5,444 nt of DNA from Rhodanobacteraceae bacterium (lineage in GTDB: Bacteria > Pseudomonadota > Gammaproteobacteria > Xanthomonadales > SZUA-5): the NCBI GenBank assembly GCA_003233535.1, contig QIMA01000126.1:1-5444 (forward strand). Direction: 5' to 3'. The position numbers were made by a program, and so were the translations under genes. Positions 5,376 to 5,444 of the stretch are shown one piece after another. The first letter of the stretch is position 1; every line of letters begins with the position of its first letter. A model generated the notes under the pieces. It did no database searches. It worked only from the letters and a program-made list of their open reading frames with translations, and was not told where the DNA came from.

Positions 5376-5444
5376 ACCGAATCTGCCGATACCTAGAGAT
5401 GGATGCTTTCGCACACTGGAATTAGTAAGCCTTGTCGAAGCGAC
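5376..5444. other. Upstream edge of the window, possible divergent start
   Basis: This end should hold the methyltransferase promoter, but no convincing -35/-10 pair is seen. On the plus strand ATG 5403 opens a frame of 14 codons running off the window (MLSHTGISKPCRSD). In related gammaproteobacteria gloB is often divergent from this methyltransferase, but these residues do not resemble a glyoxalase II N-terminus, so no gene is called. Confidence 0.2.

Overview
The window looks like chromosomal DNA of a gammaproteobacterium. It is moderately GC-rich by eye, and the order methyltransferase – rnhA – dnaQ, with an ATGA-type overlap into dnaQ, is the arrangement known around E. coli yafS–rnhA–dnaQ. 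No mobile element, CRISPR array, tRNA or rRNA was seen. All recognisable genes lie on the minus strand, so transcription runs from high to low coordinates.

Right part (5342 to 3755): a class I SAM-dependent methyltransferase of the YafS type, then the wreck of an RNase HI gene, then an intact DNA polymerase III epsilon subunit (dnaQ). The rnhA remnant keeps the first ~23 codons, with the diagnostic [11 protein letters not shown] motif, and apparently the last ~19 codons. The middle of the gene, with three of its four catalytic residues, is gone, and the two ends are out of frame. The retained tail carries the dnaQ ribosome binding site.

Middle part (3754 to 2024): a 368-base gene-free stretch with an AT-rich core holds a good sigma70-like promoter, an FNR/CRP-like dyad lying on its -10, two further abutting palindromes and a 7-bp direct repeat with 11-bp period. 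It leads to a secreted multiheme cytochrome c with four CxxCH motifs and one CX4CH motif. That gene ends in a textbook Rho-independent terminator.

Left part (1911 to 311): a separate promoter drives a membrane-anchored Ser/Thr kinase of the PpkA-like type, with a cytoplasmic kinase domain, a Pro/Ala/Lys-rich linker, one membrane segment and a TPR-like periplasmic tail. Its HRD loop and VAIK lysine are intact, but the glycine loop, the helix-C glutamate and the DFG motif are altered. The last 310 bases hold no gene I recognise.

The genes are not one pathway. The right half is DNA replication housekeeping. The left half is an envelope electron-transfer protein next to a transmembrane signalling protein, each with its own promoter. 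The points most worth checking are the broken rnhA, the degenerate kinase and the structured cytochrome promoter. I see no convincing case for a wholly new multi-gene system.
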